From Paenibacillus_G elgii_A (GTDB taxonomy: Bacteria; Bacillota; Bacilli; Paenibacillales; NBRC-103111), in the NCBI GenBank assembly GCA_042219835.1, contig JBHJMN010000014.1, positions 1-64,000 of the forward strand: a DNA stretch of 64,000 bases, read 5' to 3'. The stretch's first letter is position 1; every line of letters begins with the position of its first letter. Positions 50,340 to 59,900 of the stretch are shown here, in pieces. The position numbers and the translations under genes were made by a program. Under the pieces are notes generated by a model, which was not told where the DNA came from, searched no databases, and saw nothing but the letters and a program-made list of their open reading frames with translations.

Positions 50340-50537
50340 TTGAAAGGTACAGTAAAATGGTTTAACGCAGAAAAAGGCTACGGCTTCATTCAAGTAGAAG
50401 GCGGCGACGACGTATTCGTACATTTCTCCGCAATCCAAGGCGACGGCTTCAAAACTTTGGAAGAAGGCCAATCGGTTGAGTTCGAAATCGTTCAAGGCAA
50501 CCGTGGTCCGCAAGCGGCTAACGTTCACAAACTGTAA
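50340..50537 (+). CDS. Cold-shock protein (CspA family)
   Basis: 65 residues, TTG 50340 with AGGAGG nine bases upstream. RNP1-like KGYGFIQV and RNP2-like VFVHFSAI of the OB-fold cold-shock domain are both intact, with GTVKWFNAEKG at the start. Binds single-stranded RNA/DNA as chaperone in the cytosol. The upstream frame to 50265 is leader. Length 65 is normal. Confidence 0.96.
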   Translation: MKGTVKWFNAEKGYGFIQVEGGDDVFVHFSAIQGDGFKTLEEGQSVEFEIVQGNRGPQAANVHKL

Positions 50538-50722
50538 GACGAAACTAACTACGATGCCCGGGCAACAATCGGTTGACGGGTTTTGATATAAGCTTTCTTT
50601 TAGAAATCAAAACGATGAAACTTCTTGGATTCGCTTCTTGATTTCGCAAGAAAACTTACCGCTGCGGCGGTTCTCATCTCATCGTTAGATAGTTTAAGTT
50701 TCGATGCCAAATGAAAAGCCAC
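50538..50722. other. 3' region of the csp gene
   Basis: No coding sequence. AACGATGA (about 50610) can pair with TCATCGTT (about 50687), and AAGCGATTC-like inner pairs exist, so the 3' part of the csp transcript may fold; nothing more can be supported. Confidence 0.3.
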
Positions 50723-50766
50723 AAAGCGGTTCTTGGAATAATCGTTCCAGGAACCGCTTTTTTTGC
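50723..50766 (+). terminator. Intrinsic terminator of the csp transcript
   Basis: AAAGCGGTTCTTGGAA / TTCCAGGAACCGCTTT and T-run. Confidence 0.9.
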
Positions 50767-50798
50767 AGGGCTAACAGCCAGATGCGTATATAATCAAA

Positions 50799-50842
50799 TC
50801 AAAGAACGCCCCGGATACCGATCGGTCCGAGGCGTTCTTTGT
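50799..50842 (-). terminator. Intrinsic terminator of the nitroreductase gene
   Basis: AAAGAACGCC..GGA / TCC..GGCGTTCTTT, usable on both strands. Confidence 0.8.
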
Positions 50843-50853
50843 CGTTTCCGTAA

Positions 50854-51528
50854 TTAATCGACGATACGCAGAATGTCGTCGATTTCCTTGCGCGGCAGGC
50901 GAGCCGGACGCTCGGAAGGATAGCCGAGGGCAATGACCATGTTGATCTGGCATTCCGGCCGGATGTCCAAATATTCGCGAAGCTGGTCTTGGGCGAGCAG
51001 CACCGGACCGGTCATCGGGCATGTGCCAAGCCCTCGGGCATGCGCGGCCAGCATCAGGTTTTGCGCGGCGAGGCAGCTGCTCTTGATGCCTTCTTCCGCC
51101 CACACCGCATCGTCGACCAGCTCGACGGGATCGAAGATACGCTCCCGGAACTTGGAATTGTACGGCGTCGCGAGACATACGATCAGCACAGGCGCATTCG
51201 AGAAAGCCGTGGCGTAAGGTCCGAACGACTTGGTCAGCAAGCGGCCTTCCTTGGACAAGCCGCGCTGCTCCGCTTCGGCAGCTCTGCGGTGCAGCTGCTC
51301 CCAAGTAATCTGTTCGATTTCTTTAATCTTGTCGCGATTCATCACGGCAATGAATTCCCACGTTTGCGAGTTCGTATCGCTTGGGGCGTAACGGGCGCAA
51401 TCGATGATTTCGCGAATATCTTCGACGGCAACGGGCTGATCCGTATATTTACGGATGCTGCGGCGATCAAGCGCAATCGTTTTGAATTCATGGTAGGACA
51501 GTGTAGATGTATCGGTCATTGCGGTCAT
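50854..51528 (-). CDS. Nitroreductase-family flavoprotein
   Basis: 224 residues, ATG 51528 with AGAGGATGACC upstream. FMN-binding RRSIRKYTDQPV at the N-terminus, APSDTNSQTWEF, and LMLAAHARGLGTCPMTG and VIALGYPSE near the end define the nitroreductase fold. Dimeric NAD(P)H-dependent reductase; natural substrate (quinone, nitro compound, or flavin) unknown. Confidence 0.93.
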   Translation of the reverse strand: MTAMTDTSTLSYHEFKTIALDRRSIRKYTDQPVAVEDIREIIDCARYAPSDTNSQTWEFIAVMNRDKIKEIEQITWEQLHRRAAEAEQRGLSKEGRLLTKSFGPYATAFSNAPVLIVCLATPYNSKFRERIFDPVELVDDAVWAEEGIKSSCLAAQNLMLAAHARGLGTCPMTGPVLLAQDQLREYLDIRPECQINMVIALGYPSERPARLPRKEIDDILRIVD

Positions 51529-51702
51529 CCTCTCTATTTAACTTGCGGTATTTCTTAGGACTTGGTACTAAAACTCTTTTTCATTATAACGGCGCCGGAT
51601 GAAAATGACAACCGTATGGCATGGAGCCGGACGAGCTTAAGTCCCATGAGAACGACCCCGCAAATGCTGCGCATGATCCGGCGCAGGAAGCGGGCTTAGA
51701 GG

Positions 51703-53157
51703 TCAATGGGCGCCGGGTAGGGACAAGCCGATGCGGTCAACCAGCCGCTTGCTTTCTTCGTTCAACCCTTTAAGGGACACGGTCTTGCCGAGCATTTCAT
51801 AGCGGGAGATCATCTTCGCTACGGCGTTCACGGCGGAATGGTCCCATAGGTGAGATTGGCTGAAATCCACGGTGATGGAGACGGGGTCCCCGGCATAATC
51901 GAATTGCTCGATGAAGTGGGAGACCGTTCCGAAAAACATTTGTCCGGATATCTGATATTGCTTGCTTCCGTCCGGGAGAAGCGTTGCGGCTGTCCGCAAA
52001 GCTGCCATTTTCCAAGCGAAAATGACCGCGCTTAGAAGAACGCCTGCAAAAACGCCTTTGGACAAGTCATGCGTAGCAACGACGATGACAACCGTAACGA
52101 TCATCACGAACGAATCGGTTTTCGGGATCGTGCGAAGCTGCCTAAGCGAACCCCAATCGAACGTGCCGAGCGAGACCATAAACATGACGCCGACTAAAGC
52201 GGCCATCGGAATTTGCTTGACGACATTGCCGAGGACAAGAATCAAGAAGAGCAGAAAGACACCGGCTACCAAGGTCGAGAGCCTGGTCCGCCCGCCGGAC
52301 TTGACATTGATGACGGATTGGCCGATCATCGCACAGCCTGCCATACCTCCGAAAAAGCCCGTTACAACGTTCGCAAAGCCTTGGCCGCGGACTTCCCGGT
52401 TTTTATCGCTTTTGGTATGTGTCATTTCGTCCACAATCGTTGCCGTCAGCAGCGACTCCAGAATGCCGACCATGGCCAAGGACAGCGAGTATGGAAGCAG
52501 GATGAGCAGCGTCTCGAACGTAAGCGGAATTTGCGGGATATGAAAAGCCGGCGGGACGTTCGTCAGCTGCCCCATATCGCCAACCGTTTTGACATCCAGT
52601 TGCAGCCCGATCGTTACTATGGATACGATGAGGATAGCCGCGAGTGCGGAAGGTACTGCCTTGGTCAGCCGCGGCAGCGTGTAGATAATCACAAGCGTCA
52701 AAGCGACCAGTCCGTACATGATCCAGCCTTGTCCCGCAAAATGCGTCAGCTGAGCCATGAAAATCAAGATGGCAAGCGCATTGACGAATCCCGTCATGAC
52801 GGAATGAGGCACAAACGTAATAAAACGCCCGAGTTTCATCGCGCCCATGAGCCATTGGATAATCCCGGTCAATACCGTGGCAGCGAACAAATAGTCGAGG
52901 CCGTACTCCTTCACCAGCGTGACCATCAGCAAAGCCATAGCCCCGGTTGCGGCTGAGATCATAGCGGGGCGGCCTCCGGTGAAAGAAATGACGACCGCCA
53001 TGCAGAACGATGCGTACAAGCCGACCATCGGATCCACTCCGGCAATGATGGAAAAAGCGATGGCCTCGGGAATCAAGGCGAGGGCTACCGTCATCCCGGA
53101 TAGAATGTCCGCACGCGGGTTGGAAAACCAAGTCGTATTCAATTTTTGCAAAAACAA
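51703..53157 (-). CDS. SulP family anion transporter with STAS domain
   Basis: 484 residues, TTG 53157 with AGGAGG eight bases upstream. Membrane part (about 15-385) with DILSGMTVALALIPEAIAFS and GFFGGMAGCAMIGQSVINVKSGG, then a C-terminal STAS domain (about 390-480) containing VTVDFSQSHLWDHSAVNAV. SulP carriers move sulfate, bicarbonate or dicarboxylates. The overall look is nearer to BicA-like bicarbonate carriers, but this is a guess. Confidence 0.92.
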   Translation of the reverse strand: MFLQKLNTTWFSNPRADILSGMTVALALIPEAIAFSIIAGVDPMVGLYASFCMAVVISFTGGRPAMISAATGAMALLMVTLVKEYGLDYLFAATVLTGIIQWLMGAMKLGRFITFVPHSVMTGFVNALAILIFMAQLTHFAGQGWIMYGLVALTLVIIYTLPRLTKAVPSALAAILIVSIVTIGLQLDVKTVGDMGQLTNVPPAFHIPQIPLTFETLLILLPYSLSLAMVGILESLLTATIVDEMTHTKSDKNREVRGQGFANVVTGFFGGMAGCAMIGQSVINVKSGGRTRLSTLVAGVFLLFLILVLGNVVKQIPMAALVGVMFMVSLGTFDWGSLRQLRTIPKTDSFVMIVTVVIVVATHDLSKGVFAGVLLSAVIFAWKMAALRTAATLLPDGSKQYQISGQMFFGTVSHFIEQFDYAGDPVSITVDFSQSHLWDHSAVNAVAKMISRYEMLGKTVSLKGLNEESKRLVDRIGLSLPGAH

Positions 53158-53345
53158 TGTCAGTACCTCCTGAATCTGCGATGATGTGACTTTCCACTCT
53201 CAGAAAAGTCGGGGCCGATGGTCAATGGGTTAGATTATACAAGAAATCGGAACGCCGTTCCATCGTGTGAAAATTCGAAAAAAACGGTTTCATCGCGATT
53301 TTCCTGAATCAGGCTGATCCGTTCGGCACATTTCTTGCCAAAATG

Positions 53346-53371
53346 AAAAACCGCGCCCGAAGGTGCGGTTG
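53346..53371 (-). terminator. Intrinsic terminator of the exporter operon
   Basis: AACCGCACC-TTCG-GGCGCGGTT and T-run on the complement. Confidence 0.8.
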
Positions 53372-53378
53372 AGGGGAA

Positions 53379-54479
53379 TTATTGAAGCACGACGGATTCA
53401 CCTTCGTTCAAGCCGCTTAGCACTTCCGTCTTTTCCGGCGTTTCCAGCCCGATTTTGACGATGCGCTTCTCCAAGCTGCCGTCAGCGGCTTCGACCATGA
53501 CGTAGTAGTCGTCTTTATCCCGATTAATCGTCAGCGTCGGCACGACCAGCGCGCCGCTTTTCTTATCCGTTTGGATCGAGGCGGTCAAGCTGAGTCCGGC
53601 AATCAGCCGCTCGTTCGGCTCCAAAGAGATTGTGACCTCGAACTGGGCGGCCGCCGTGTTCGAAGACTCGCTGCTGCTGCCGGTGCCGATCTTGGCGAAC
53701 TTGGATAGCCGCTCGACCTTGCCCTTCAGCTTGACGTCCTTCAGCGCATCGACGCGCACCTCAATATCCATGCCTTCCTTGATGCGGAACAAGTCGTATT
53801 CGCCGACATTGCAAATCAGCTGCAGCTTTGTCAAATCGACGATTTTGCCGATCCGCTCGTTATCCTTCACCGCCTTTGGCTCCTTGGTGCCATCGAACAG
53901 GAAAATGCCGTTTTCCGGCGCCGCAAAGCCTGCGGCTTGAAGCTTCTTCGTTTTCTCCGCGAGCTGCGAGCGGGTATGCTCAAGAGTAACCTGCGTAATC
54001 TCGTTTTGCATTTTACGGCTTTCCGCCGCGGCAAAGCGCTTTTTGGCGTCCGTTTCGGTAATGCCCTCGATTTCCGCGTCGGCGATACCGGTCTTTTCCT
54101 GAAATTGATTCAAGCGTATATCCATCTCCTGCTTCTTGGCGTTCACTTGAAGCTGGGCGATTTCGTTGCGGAGCCCCGTATCGTCAAGCCGGAACAGCAC
54201 ATCGCCTTTGGCCACTTGGGAGCCGTCTTTGACGAGCCACGTTGTGACAGAGGCGCCGAACGGAGCGTTTATGTACGTTTCCTTCTGGTAGGAAGACTTT
54301 CCTTTGACCTCGACAATATTGGTCAGATCCTCCCGGACGGCTTTAAATTTCAGCGCATTCGTGGTTTGCGAAACCGCCGGACGGGATGTGTTCTGCGGCC
54401 GGCTCTGCCAATATAACAGCCCCGTAATGCCGATGACAAGCACCGCGCCTACGGCGGCGAACCATGTTCTTTTTTTCAT
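53379..54479 (-). CDS. Membrane-fusion protein (YknX/HlyD-like)
   Basis: 366 residues. One N-terminal membrane helix, then a lipoyl/barrel-sandwich half (YINAPFGASVTTWLVKDGSQV AKGDVLF region), a long alpha-helical hairpin (about 100-175) and a second half with beta-barrel (IDLTKLQLI..). The order ATPase, FtsX permease, fusion protein on one strand matches the yknXYZ exporter of B. subtilis, which protects against the SdpC toxin and other peptides. Starts 21 bases after the permease gene. Confidence 0.87.
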   Translation of the reverse strand: MKKRTWFAAVGAVLVIGITGLLYWQSRPQNTSRPAVSQTTNALKFKAVREDLTNIVEVKGKSSYQKETYINAPFGASVTTWLVKDGSQVAKGDVLFRLDDTGLRNEIAQLQVNAKKQEMDIRLNQFQEKTGIADAEIEGITETDAKKRFAAAESRKMQNEITQVTLEHTRSQLAEKTKKLQAAGFAAPENGIFLFDGTKEPKAVKDNERIGKIVDLTKLQLICNVGEYDLFRIKEGMDIEVRVDALKDVKLKGKVERLSKFAKIGTGSSSESSNTAAAQFEVTISLEPNERLIAGLSLTASIQTDKKSGALVVPTLTINRDKDDYYVMVEAADGSLEKRIVKIGLETPEKTEVLSGLNEGESVVLQ

Positions 54480-54500
54480 AGCTGCGTAACTCCTAAACGT

Positions 54501-55892
54501 TTAGTCTCGTTTGATAGCGGTCAGCGCGTCCGTACGCGACGCTGTGATGGCCGGATAAATACCGGACAGTACGCCGGTCATGATGGCAAAGAACAGACCG
54601 ACGGGCAATATCCAGGGACTGATAAACAAAATATTCTCCTGAGGTCCCGGCCCCGGAGGATTAAAGTGCATGAGGGCAATATTGATCCCCCAAATAAGCC
54701 AATACGACACCAGAATGCCCACCAGGCCCCCGAGCAGTCCGAGCAGCGTCGATTCGACCATAAACATGTTGCGGATTTGGCCGAGGTTGGCGCCCAGCAC
54801 CTTCATGATGCCGATCTGCCGTTTGCGCTGATAGGTCGACATCGTCATGGCGACGATGATTGAGATCGAAGCGACGAGCAAAATAAAGACGCCGGCGCCG
54901 CCGAAGATCAGCCGGATGGTGAACATCTCTTTTTGCATGTCTTCCTCGCGTTGAAGATCTGTCACAGTGTTGAGCTTCAGCTTTTTGAGCAGCGATTCCA
55001 CTTCTTTGACATGGGCGCTACTGTCGACTTTAATTTTGACCTCGTTATAGTCGGCCGTTTGCGAGGAGTTCTTACCTTCCTTGACCTTGCCGCCATTCAT
55101 TTGAACGATCGCTTCCTGAAGCCGTTTGCCGAGCGCCGGCGATACGTACGCCGTCTTATTACGCATCAGCATATCGTCGGAAACGCCCTCCGGCTTCTTG
55201 AGGATGCCGACGACCCGGACGGGAATTTGGATGTCTACCGTTTCTCCGACGTCGTTCGAGCGGAATATTCGCGGCTTCAGCATGATCTGCTTCTGGTATA
55301 CGGGATACGCGATATATTGCTGTTCCTGCCCAGCATTCCGGGCCTCACGTTCGCTCATACTCTGAAGCTGCTGCTGGCGGGCTTTGGATAGTTGACTGTC
55401 GAACAGCCCCATCGTTGCCCCGTAGCTCAAAATAATGGTGTTCTCCTGCTCCGAAGGTCCGCCTTGCTGCAGTTCAACGCCGAAAGCAGGCAGCGTGTCC
55501 AACTCGGTGGCGAAGATTTGATCGATATAGCCTTTTTTGCTGTTCACTTCAAATTCGAATTGGTTTAACGTCCGGTAGGTAGCCAGCACCTTAATATGTG
55601 GGAAGGTGCGCATTATGCCGATCTTGGCTTTCGTAAGCTCGTATGGCTTCGCGCTGTTCGGATCGTTCGGATCGGCTCCTTCGGCACGGTCTCCGCTGGT
55701 CACTATAATCTGGTCCGACTGCACGTATACGCTCATCCGCTTCTTGCTGTATTGGTCGAGCGACTCCCCGAAGGAGATGGCGACTACAACGGAAGCCGAA
55801 CCGATGGCAATGCCCATTGTACACAGCAGGGTGACGACGACGCGCCGTTTGAGCTGATCCCAGCCGAGCTTGAAATAATCGAGCAGCTTCAT
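54501..55892 (-). CDS. ABC permease, FtsX/MacB type (YknZ-like)
   Basis: 463 residues. First helix at about 15-40, then a large extracellular domain of about 290 residues (MacB periplasmic-core-like), then three helices at the C-terminus (about 340-445) with GVFILLVASISIIVAMTMS, RKRQIGIMKVLGAN and VGILVSYWLIWGINI, the FtsX domain. The stop-start overlap with the ATPase gene (55889-55892) shows coupling. No ATP site. With its neighbours it would export a peptide or antimicrobial. Confidence 0.9.
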   Translation of the reverse strand: MKLLDYFKLGWDQLKRRVVVTLLCTMGIAIGSASVVVAISFGESLDQYSKKRMSVYVQSDQIIVTSGDRAEGADPNDPNSAKPYELTKAKIGIMRTFPHIKVLATYRTLNQFEFEVNSKKGYIDQIFATELDTLPAFGVELQQGGPSEQENTIILSYGATMGLFDSQLSKARQQQLQSMSEREARNAGQEQQYIAYPVYQKQIMLKPRIFRSNDVGETVDIQIPVRVVGILKKPEGVSDDMLMRNKTAYVSPALGKRLQEAIVQMNGGKVKEGKNSSQTADYNEVKIKVDSSAHVKEVESLLKKLKLNTVTDLQREEDMQKEMFTIRLIFGGAGVFILLVASISIIVAMTMSTYQRKRQIGIMKVLGANLGQIRNMFMVESTLLGLLGGLVGILVSYWLIWGINIALMHFNPPGPGPQENILFISPWILPVGLFFAIMTGVLSGIYPAITASRTDALTAIKRD

Positions 55893-56581
55893 TCGGCGTC
55901 ACCTGCCGATGCGCCGTCTTCGACCAAGTACCCGTCGCGCAGTTGAATGACTCTCCGGGTTCGCTTGGCGACCTCCAGCTCGTGGGTAACGATGACGAAG
56001 GTGATGCCGAGCGTCTGATTCAAATCGATTAGCAGATCGATAATTTCTTTTTCCGTCTTCGTATCGAGGTTCCCGGTCGGCTCGTCCGCGAATACGATAG
56101 CCGGCTGCGTAATGAGCGAACGCGCGATGCTAACCCGCTGCTGCTGCCCGCCGGATAACTGCGAGGGGAACATCTCGGTCTTTTCCCCGAGGCCCACCTT
56201 GGCGAGCAGCGCGATCGCTTTTTCTTGGCGGTGCTTGCCGCGTAATCCTTGAAAGACAAGCGGCAGCTCGACGTTCTCACGAACGGTCAAATGCGGAATC
56301 AATTCGTACGATTGAAAAATAAAGCCGATATGCGTCCGGCGGAATTCCGCAAGCTGGTTTTCGCTCATCTTCTCGATCGCCTGGCCGCTGATCAGAATGC
56401 TTCCAGACGTCGGCTTCATCAAGCCGGCCATCAGGTTCAGCAGCGTCGATTTTCCCGAACCGGAGCTGCCGAGCAGGGCGACCATTTCTCCTTTGCCCAC
56501 CCGGAAGTCAATTTCGTGCAGGACAGGCGTGTTCTCGCTGCCGCTGCGAAAGCTGTGAGACAAATGTTCTACCGCAAGCAC
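55889..56581 (-). CDS. ABC ATP-binding protein (YknY/LolD/MacB type)
   Basis: 230 residues, GTG 56581 with GGAGGGGT upstream. Walker A LLGSSGSGKST, Q-loop FIFQSYELIPHL, signature QLSGGQQQRVSIARSL, Walker B VFADEPTGNLDT and switch VIVTHELEVA. This is the MacB/LolD subfamily that powers FtsX-type permeases. First gene of the three-gene operon. Confidence 0.95.
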   Translation of the reverse strand: MLAVEHLSHSFRSGSENTPVLHEIDFRVGKGEMVALLGSSGSGKSTLLNLMAGLMKPTSGSILISGQAIEKMSENQLAEFRRTHIGFIFQSYELIPHLTVRENVELPLVFQGLRGKHRQEKAIALLAKVGLGEKTEMFPSQLSGGQQQRVSIARSLITQPAIVFADEPTGNLDTKTEKEIIDLLIDLNQTLGITFVIVTHELEVAKRTRRVIQLRDGYLVEDGASAGDAE

Positions 56582-56681
56582 ATAACCCCTCCGTTGTCGA
56601 ATTTTTCTAATTCAGTATACACGGCCATTCCATTCAGAAGTGGAAAAGGATAAAAAGTTAAGAAAACTTTAAGGGTGCAGG

Positions 56682-56738
56682 CAAAAAAAGCCGCCTTGGC
56701 AAACGTCTGCTTGATAGTAGACGTTTGTCAAGGCGGCC
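56682..56738 (-). terminator. Strong intrinsic terminator of the MFS/MATE operon
   Basis: On the complement a 20-bp stem with one mismatch (GCCGCCTTGACAAACGTCT and its partner) and seven T. Confidence 0.92.
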
Positions 56739-56747
56739 CATCTGCAG

Positions 56748-57938
56748 CTATTGCAATGAATCTTGCCCGGCCCCTGCCGCAGCGTTCTTCGCTTTGACGT
56801 ACAGGGCAAGAAATCCGAGCATGGCGACGAACGAAAGCGCGGAGCCGACTGCATACACGGCGTGCGGGCTCCAGCTGTTGAATAACCAGCCGCCGATCGT
56901 ACCGCTGAGCAGACCGGCCAGTCCGGACCACGTAATCGCAAAGACCGCCTGGCCGCTAGCCCGAAAATGATCGGGAACGACGCTCTGAATGTACCGGATG
57001 GTCGTAAATAAAAATACGCCGAACGTGACCGAATGCATCAATTGAATGGCAATCACCCACATCGGATTATCCACAAGACTCATGAGCAGGAAGCGTACGG
57101 CATAAGCAAGACAGCAGAGCGCCAGCAGCGGCAGCTCCTTCAGCTTGTGCCCGTATTTGCTGAGCAGGAAGAAAACCGGAATTTCGCTGAGCGCCGACAC
57201 CATCCACGACCAGCCGACGACGGATTGATCCCCGCCGAGCCGCTGCAAGAATAGCGCGAGAAAGCCATCATTCATCCGGTGGGCGATGGAAACCGTCAGT
57301 ACCGTGAGCAGGAACGCCAGAAACGAACGGGAGCCGATGATCGGAAGGAGCCCGGAAAAGTCCGGCTTTTTCACGTTGACGTCCCGCGTATCCTTCAGCA
57401 GGAACGACAGCAGCAGGGAGCAGGCAATCGTGCCGAGGCAGAGCGCTACGGTCAAGCCGGCGCCGTAGCTTTTGAGCAGCTGGCCGAAGACAAGGGCCGC
57501 GAAGGCGAAGCCGATCGAGCCCCAGACCCGGAACGACGCGTAGCTTTTGCCGTTTCGGCTTACGGTAAGCAGAATCAAGCTGTCGGTCAGCGAAGTAGTC
57601 GGCGACTGGAAAAAGAAGAAGGCGGCCATCAACACCATCAGAAGCCCGAACGTATCGCTCTGAAACGTCCAAGCCGCCATCAGCAGCTGCCCGATAAAAA
57701 TGATGTTGAGAATCTTTTTCACGCTGCGGACCTTGTCGCTGGCCACACCCCAAAATAAGTTCGAGAAGATCCCGATCATCGGCCCGACCGAATACAAAAG
57801 TCCGATTTGCGGCGTGGAATATCCTTTCGATTGGAAATATAAAGGAAAAAAAGACGTGATCACGGCCATCGTCATGTAATACGTAAACGTAAAGCTGCGC
57901 AGCACAACCTCGTTGTACGGGGGTTTGGACATACTCAT
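56748..57938 (-). CDS. MFS transporter (MFS_1-like, PPP/LacY type)
   Basis: 396 residues, ATG 57938 overlapping the stop of the previous gene (ATGA). Twelve hydrophobic segments; helix 1 SFTFTYYMTMAVITSFFPLYF and the SVGPMIGIFSNLFWGVASDK stretch are typical of the 3-phenylpropionate-permease-like group. Substrate unknown. Translationally coupled to a MATE-like carrier, which is rare, so the pair may move related compounds. Confidence 0.88.
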   Translation of the reverse strand: MSMSKPPYNEVVLRSFTFTYYMTMAVITSFFPLYFQSKGYSTPQIGLLYSVGPMIGIFSNLFWGVASDKVRSVKKILNIIFIGQLLMAAWTFQSDTFGLLMVLMAAFFFFQSPTTSLTDSLILLTVSRNGKSYASFRVWGSIGFAFAALVFGQLLKSYGAGLTVALCLGTIACSLLLSFLLKDTRDVNVKKPDFSGLLPIIGSRSFLAFLLTVLTVSIAHRMNDGFLALFLQRLGGDQSVVGWSWMVSALSEIPVFFLLSKYGHKLKELPLLALCCLAYAVRFLLMSLVDNPMWVIAIQLMHSVTFGVFLFTTIRYIQSVVPDHFRASGQAVFAITWSGLAGLLSGTIGGWLFNSWSPHAVYAVGSALSFVAMLGFLALYVKAKNAAAGAGQDSLQ

Positions 57939-59299
57939 AAGCTTTCACTCGATTCGTTAGGTTTTCGGTTCGCAGCCGGCAGCGGCCTCGGAATGGCTTC
58001 GTCCGCCCGTAGAGCCGAGCGCAGTACGACCCAGACGACCGCCGCTTCCGCCGCGACGCCGAGCGATTGAGCCAGGGCGCCGATCATGCCGTTCCAACCC
58101 GGAGTCCGGGCGACGCACAGCACAAGAACCAGCAGCGTAACGCACACGTTTGCCGCTTGAGACCAGACCATCACCTTGGTCTGACTGCGCAGCATCAGCA
58201 GTCCGTTGCCGAAATCGAGCCATGGGAACACGAGCGTCATCAGCATAAAGACGCGGAGCGTCGACAGGCTTGCCTGCATCAACCGCTCATTAACGCCCAT
58301 GACGTGCTGCATGAACCACGGGCCGACCGGCGTATAAGCAAGCAAGGCGATCAGCAGGCTCGGGATGAGCGAGAGCATCAGGGTGAAACGGACAACGGAA
58401 GCCGCATCCTTGCGGTAAAAGTTCAGTACAATCTGATGTACATAGGAGAAAAAGCTTAGCACCAGGTTCGTGAGGCTGGCGGCGATCGCAAACGAGGCGA
58501 TGGCGAGCTTCAAATCCGTCGTTTTTCCGAGAAAAGCATTGATCGCCGGTCCCGAAATGACCGCAATGACCGACGAGTACAGCAGCGGCCGATAGAACGA
58601 GAATACTTGTGACGGCTTCTCAATCGGATGGTCCGGCTGCTTTTCCGGAATTTCGTGTTTTAACAAAGCCCTTCCTTCCCAGAAGCTCACGGCGGCTTCG
58701 ATGACCATGCCCGTCAGGAAGATGACTGCGCCGACCGTTCCGCTGGTGACGCCGGTCCGTATAAAATAAAGCGAGAGCGCGTACATCCCGACAAGCCGGA
58801 TCGCCATGCCGATCGTCAGCCATTTGGTCCGCATGTTGTAAATAATAATGCCATGAAACATGCAGCGGATTCCCGAAAAAATGCTGACGAACATCAAGAT
58901 GCGGTATACCTCCATCATCGGCTTGACCATCGCAGCGTCGACCCCGAACAAACGCAAAAACACCCACGGTCCGGCGGGGGTGTAGCTGATGACTGCGCCG
59001 ATGAGGAAGATCGCCCCGAGCACATAAAGGCTGACCGCCGTCAATGCGCGAAACGAGAGGCGGTCGCGGACCAAAGCGGAGCATGTCTGCCGCAGCAGGA
59101 CCGCCGGTCTTTCGGTAATGCCCAGAATGCTCATCGGCAGGGCGTAGCTTGCAATGACAATTTCGGGAGAGGCCGCGCGCGCCAGCGTGCTGTTAATGAT
59201 GACATGGGAGATCGTTACAAGGCTCGCCGACATTCCGAGGGGAACGAAGAAGGCAAGCAGCTGCCGAAACGTAATGCGGGTTTGCTGCAGATCGTTCAT
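57935..59299 (-). CDS. MATE/flippase-like multi-spanning transporter
   Basis: 454 residues from ATG 59299 (GAGGGAAG upstream). About 12 hydrophobic segments; the repeat-like halves (VRDRLSFRAL..., and LNFYRKDAASVVRF...) and FVPLGMSASLVTISHVIINSTLARA suggest the MOP superfamily (MATE or polysaccharide flippase). I cannot name the closest subfamily. First gene of a two-gene operon with the MFS carrier. Confidence 0.75.
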   Translation of the reverse strand: MNDLQQTRITFRQLLAFFVPLGMSASLVTISHVIINSTLARAASPEIVIASYALPMSILGITERPAVLLRQTCSALVRDRLSFRALTAVSLYVLGAIFLIGAVISYTPAGPWVFLRLFGVDAAMVKPMMEVYRILMFVSIFSGIRCMFHGIIIYNMRTKWLTIGMAIRLVGMYALSLYFIRTGVTSGTVGAVIFLTGMVIEAAVSFWEGRALLKHEIPEKQPDHPIEKPSQVFSFYRPLLYSSVIAVISGPAINAFLGKTTDLKLAIASFAIAASLTNLVLSFFSYVHQIVLNFYRKDAASVVRFTLMLSLIPSLLIALLAYTPVGPWFMQHVMGVNERLMQASLSTLRVFMLMTLVFPWLDFGNGLLMLRSQTKVMVWSQAANVCVTLLVLVLCVARTPGWNGMIGALAQSLGVAAEAAVVWVVLRSALRADEAIPRPLPAANRKPNESSESL

Positions 59300-59490
59300 G
59301 TTGACTTCCCTCTTTTCACATGCCACACATTATAACATGGATAGGGGAGTCAAGGGAGAAAAATTTACGTACCTACTGGAAGCGACTCATCGTTCGTGAT
59401 ACATTTATATAGATAAACGGATCGATCAAACGGTGCGTGCCTTTTGCATAATCGAGAAAAGGTGAGAAAGGTGAGAAAGGTGGAACGGAG

Positions 59491-59808
59491 ATGACTTACA
59501 CGTTTGAACTGGACGAACGTCTCGGCATTCCGCTGCCCCGTCTTGAACAGGAATTTGAGGACTACAGCCAGCAGGAACAAGCGGAGATGCTTCTGCGCTG
59601 GGAAGAAATCCGCGGCGGCATTCCCGATCGGATCAAGCAATTGGAGCGGGTCATTATCGCGAAGCAGGAGCTGCTCAATGTGGAAGAGCATTTTCCGACG
59701 TCCTGCCGCTTAAACAGTGAAATTGCCGATCTGGCCAGCACGATCAACGAGCTGCACTTATGGTTCCGGGTTCATCAGGACATGCCCGATCGTGCGGTTC
59801 ATCACTGA
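59491..59808 (+). CDS. Hypothetical helical protein
   Basis: 105 residues, ATG 59491 with a GGTGGAACGGAG site behind three GGTGAGAAA-like repeats. All-helical, acidic, amphipathic (LPRLEQEFEDYSQQEQAEMLL, IPDRIKQLERVIIAKQELL, SEIADLASTINELHLWF). No family recognised; a small coiled-coil or adaptor fold is likely. Codon use is like the neighbours. Confidence 0.7.
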   Translation: MTYTFELDERLGIPLPRLEQEFEDYSQQEQAEMLLRWEEIRGGIPDRIKQLERVIIAKQELLNVEEHFPTSCRLNSEIADLASTINELHLWFRVHQDMPDRAVHH

Positions 59809-59900
59809 TTGCGCGTCCCAGTACCGAATATAATGGGGGAAACCCCGATGCATGCAAAGCTATAGAAAGGCAACACGGTACGCAGAAGGAGGTTGTAAGC

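Noticed and set aside
59455..59490. GGTGAGAAA repeated three times
   Set aside because: Too short for a repeat array; it forms the purine-rich ribosome-binding region of the gene at 59491.
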